Positions 32,535 to 34,231 of a DNA stretch of 34,231 nucleotides are shown here, in pieces. Positions within the stretch are counted from its first letter, which is position 1. Every line of letters begins with the position of its first letter. The stretch is taken from the NCBI GenBank assembly GCA_011524975.1, contig WTJD01000212.1:1-34231 (forward strand). The letters are read 5' to 3'. The position numbers were made by a program, and so were the translations under genes. A model generated the notes under the pieces. It had not been told where the DNA came from. It ran no database searches and worked only from the letters and a program-made list of their open reading frames with translations. This DNA comes from Lysobacterales bacterium. Lineage in GTDB: Bacteria > Pseudomonadota > Gammaproteobacteria > Xanthomonadales > SZUA-36.

Positions 32535-33881
32535 ATGTCCGGACCGATCCGTTCAACCCGCGAGGGAAGTTTGGAGGCACCCACCAGGCACGCCCTGGGT
32601 TGGGAAGATCCTGCGTTCTACGATGAAGCACCACTGATCGAAGAGTTGGAGCGGGTATACGACCTGTGCCACGGATGCCGGCGCTGTGTCTCCCTCTGCG
32701 ACGCGTTTCCGACGCTGTTCGACCTGATAGATGAATCAGAGACGTTCGAGGTCGACGGAGTCGATAAAAAGGATTACTGGAAAGTCGTTGACGAATGCTA
32801 TCTCTGCGACCTGTGCTATCAAACCAAGTGCCCCTATATCCCCCCACACGAATGGAATATCGACTTTCCGCATCTCATGCTGCGGGCCAAGGCGATCCAG
32901 TTCAAGAAAGGCGAGCGTAAGCTCAGTCACAAACTGATCAGCAACACCAAGATAACCGGCACTTTGGGCAGTATCCCGGTCGTCAGCCAGGCCATCAACG
33001 CCGCCAACAGCAGCCCCACCCTGCGAAAGGTGCTGGAAGGCACCCTGGGCATTCATCGCGACGCGCACCTGCCGGAGTACCACACCGACACCATCCGGCG
33101 GCGCAACAAGTCCCGAGCGCCAGCCGACATCGAAGCCAGGGAAGCCGGCCCGACCCGCGGTAAGGTTGCCCTGTTTGCCACCTGCTACTGCAACGTGATC
33201 GCCCCCGATATCGGTGACGACCTGATCAAGGTGTTCGAGCACAACGACATACCGGTTCGCCTGACCGAGAAGGAAGAATGTTGCGGCATGCCCAAGCTGG
33301 AACAGGGCGATCTGCAAACGGTGGACAAATACAAACGCAAAAACGTGCCCGAACTGGTCCGCCTCATCGACGAGGGCTGGGACATCGTCGCCGCGATACC
33401 GTCCTGCGTGCTGATGTTCAAGCAGGAGTTGCCGCTGATGTACCCGGACGATGCCGACCTGCAGAAAATCAAGCAGCACATCTTCGATCCGTTCGAGTAC
33501 CTGATGCATCGGGAAAAAGCCGGTCTGTTGCAAAAGACATTCAAAAACAGCATCGGCAAAGTCGCCTGGCACGTGCCTTGCCACCAGCGGGTTCAAAACA
33601 TCGGGCCCAAAACGAAAGACGTACTCTCACTGGTGCCGGACGCCGACATACAGGTGGTTGAGCGCTGCTCGGGCCACGACGGCACCTATGGCGTGCGCAA
33701 GGAAAGTTACGCTAAATCCCAAAAAATAGCGCGGCCGGTGGTGAACCGCGTCAAGAAAATGGAAGCCGACTACCTGGTGTCGGACTGCCCGATGGCCGCG
33801 ACCCAGATCGCGGACGGGCTGGAATTGAAAAATGGCGAGACCAATCCAATCTCGCTGCTCAGAAAAGCGTACGGGATATAG
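32535..33881 (+). CDS. GlpC / heterodisulfide-reductase-like iron-sulfur oxidoreductase subunit
   Basis: A 448-aa protein with a two-cluster ferredoxin part and two CCG (cysteine-rich) domains, the layout of GlpC, HdrD and glycolate oxidase iron-sulfur subunits. First cluster: C45, C48, C51, C55 (CHGCRRCVSLC). Second: C88, C91, C94, C99, with one residue more than the usual spacing before the last Cys. First CCG domain: C217/C219 and C249-C250 (ECCGMP). Second: C349, C378 and C418, where the expected CCG reads CSGHDG. No flavoprotein partner is in the window. The ATG at 32535 begins the conserved part; the open frame before it overlaps rubrerythrin in another frame. I infer that it passes electrons to rubrerythrin or to the DUF3501 protein. 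Confidence 0.88.
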   Translation: MSGPIRSTREGSLEAPTRHALGWEDPAFYDEAPLIEELERVYDLCHGCRRCVSLCDAFPTLFDLIDESETFEVDGVDKKDYWKVVDECYLCDLCYQTKCPYIPPHEWNIDFPHLMLRAKAIQFKKGERKLSHKLISNTKITGTLGSIPVVSQAINAANSSPTLRKVLEGTLGIHRDAHLPEYHTDTIRRRNKSRAPADIEAREAGPTRGKVALFATCYCNVIAPDIGDDLIKVFEHNDIPVRLTEKEECCGMPKLEQGDLQTVDKYKRKNVPELVRLIDEGWDIVAAIPSCVLMFKQELPLMYPDDADLQKIKQHIFDPFEYLMHREKAGLLQKTFKNSIGKVAWHVPCHQRVQNIGPKTKDVLSLVPDADIQVVERCSGHDGTYGVRKESYAKSQKIARPVVNRVKKMEADYLVSDCPMAATQIADGLELKNGETNPISLLRKAYGI

Positions 33882-33926
33882 GAGGGGCAACCTACCCTTT
33901 CAACCAATGGAACAGGACTAATCATC

Positions 33927-34231
33927 ATGATGAACCCACTCACCAGAAGCGACCTGATGACGCTCGAAACCTATGCCGTAGAGCGCGCTGGTTTTCGCGC
34001 GAACGTGATCGAACACAAAAAGGACCGGCGCGTATCGATCGGACCTAACCTCCATCTCTACTTCGAGGACCGCCTTACGATCCAGTACCAGATCCAGGAG
34101 ATGCTGCGCATCGAGAAAATCTTCGAAGCCGACGGCATCCAGGACGAACTGGACGCCTACAACCCGCTGATACCGGACGGCAGCAACCTCAAGTGCACCA
34201 CCATGCTGGAATTCCCGGATGTGGAAGAACG
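33927..34231 (+). CDS. DUF3501-family protein, N-terminal part (cut by window end)
   Basis: The last 305 bases encode an open frame beginning MMNPLTRSDLMTLETYAVER and continuing with RRVSIGPNLHLYFEDRLTIQ and LRIEKIFEADGIQDELDAYNP (pieces only); it runs off the end. This matches the DUF3501 family, which is often found just after a GlpC-like iron-sulfur gene and rubrerythrin. It has no Cys cluster in the visible part and no membrane segment. The function is unknown. Tandem ATGs occur at 33927 and 33930, with AGGA about 10 bases before the first. It follows the iron-sulfur gene by 45 bases with no terminator, so the two are co-transcribed. Confidence 0.85.
   Translation, partial: MMNPLTRSDLMTLETYAVERAGFRANVIEHKKDRRVSIGPNLHLYFEDRLTIQYQIQEMLRIEKIFEADGIQDELDAYNPLIPDGSNLKCTTMLEFPDVEE

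Noticed and set aside
1-34231. CRISPR arrays, tRNA or rRNA genes, insertion sequences, phage genes, toxin-antitoxin pairs
   Set aside because: None seen on either strand; gene order and composition look like stable core chromosome.

Overview
The window is about 34 kb of dense, GC-rich chromosomal DNA from a gammaproteobacterium. The gene order gshB - tonB-like - yqgE - ruvX next to a Pil-Chp twitching cluster, the bioA-rsmE pair, NhaB, ErpA and AmpE all point there. I cannot name the genus. There is no integrase, transposase, CRISPR array, tRNA or rRNA, and codon use looks uniform, so this reads as core genome with a few less-studied modules. No gene-free stretch exceeds 300 bases; the longest gaps (4188-4414, 11890-12100, 26605-26871, 31818-32035) mostly hold regulatory signals.

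Layout. 1-408 is the end of an isoaspartyl peptidase gene. 514-4187 (minus) is the activated-methyl cycle: metK, an SAH riboswitch, ahcY, a terminator, metF. metK has a good promoter with a palindromic candidate operator at its start point. 4415-8134 holds nhaB, gloA, an unknown membrane protein, a two-CBS protein, a small membrane protein and a small Rieske protein. 8223-11889 (minus) is gshB, a TonB-like gene, yqgE, ruvX and trmB, tightly packed. 12101-20911 (plus) is a reduced Pil-Chp chemosensory operon, pilG-pilI-pilJ-chpA-chpC, with no pilH or pilK and a short ChpA. 20926-23029 (minus) is bioA-rsmE. 23143-26604 (plus) is an unusual GspG-like gene, gspN, a HisN-like phosphatase, nudE and cysQ; the last four overlap or nearly touch. 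26605-26871 holds a likely small RNA gene with its own promoter and terminator. 26872-28240 is erpA and nudC. 28302-31298 is ampE, a BtuF-like binding protein and a DUF819 membrane protein, overlapping one another. 31335-31817 (minus) is tspO. 32036 to the end is rubrerythrin, a GlpC-like iron-sulfur protein and the start of a DUF3501 gene.

How parts work together. MetK makes SAM, AhcY removes SAH and MetF supplies methyl groups; the riboswitch should raise AhcY when SAH accumulates. TrmB, RsmE and BioA in the same window use SAM. PilG, PilI, PilJ, ChpA and ChpC form the signalling system controlling type IV pili. CysQ, NudE and NudC clear phosphorylated and dinucleotide by-products. GloA and GshB belong to glutathione metabolism and detoxification.

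Least explained items: the rubrerythrin / iron-sulfur protein / DUF3501 module, the candidate small RNA at 26684-26777, and the GspG-like protein that lacks a prepilin signal yet sits beside gspN.
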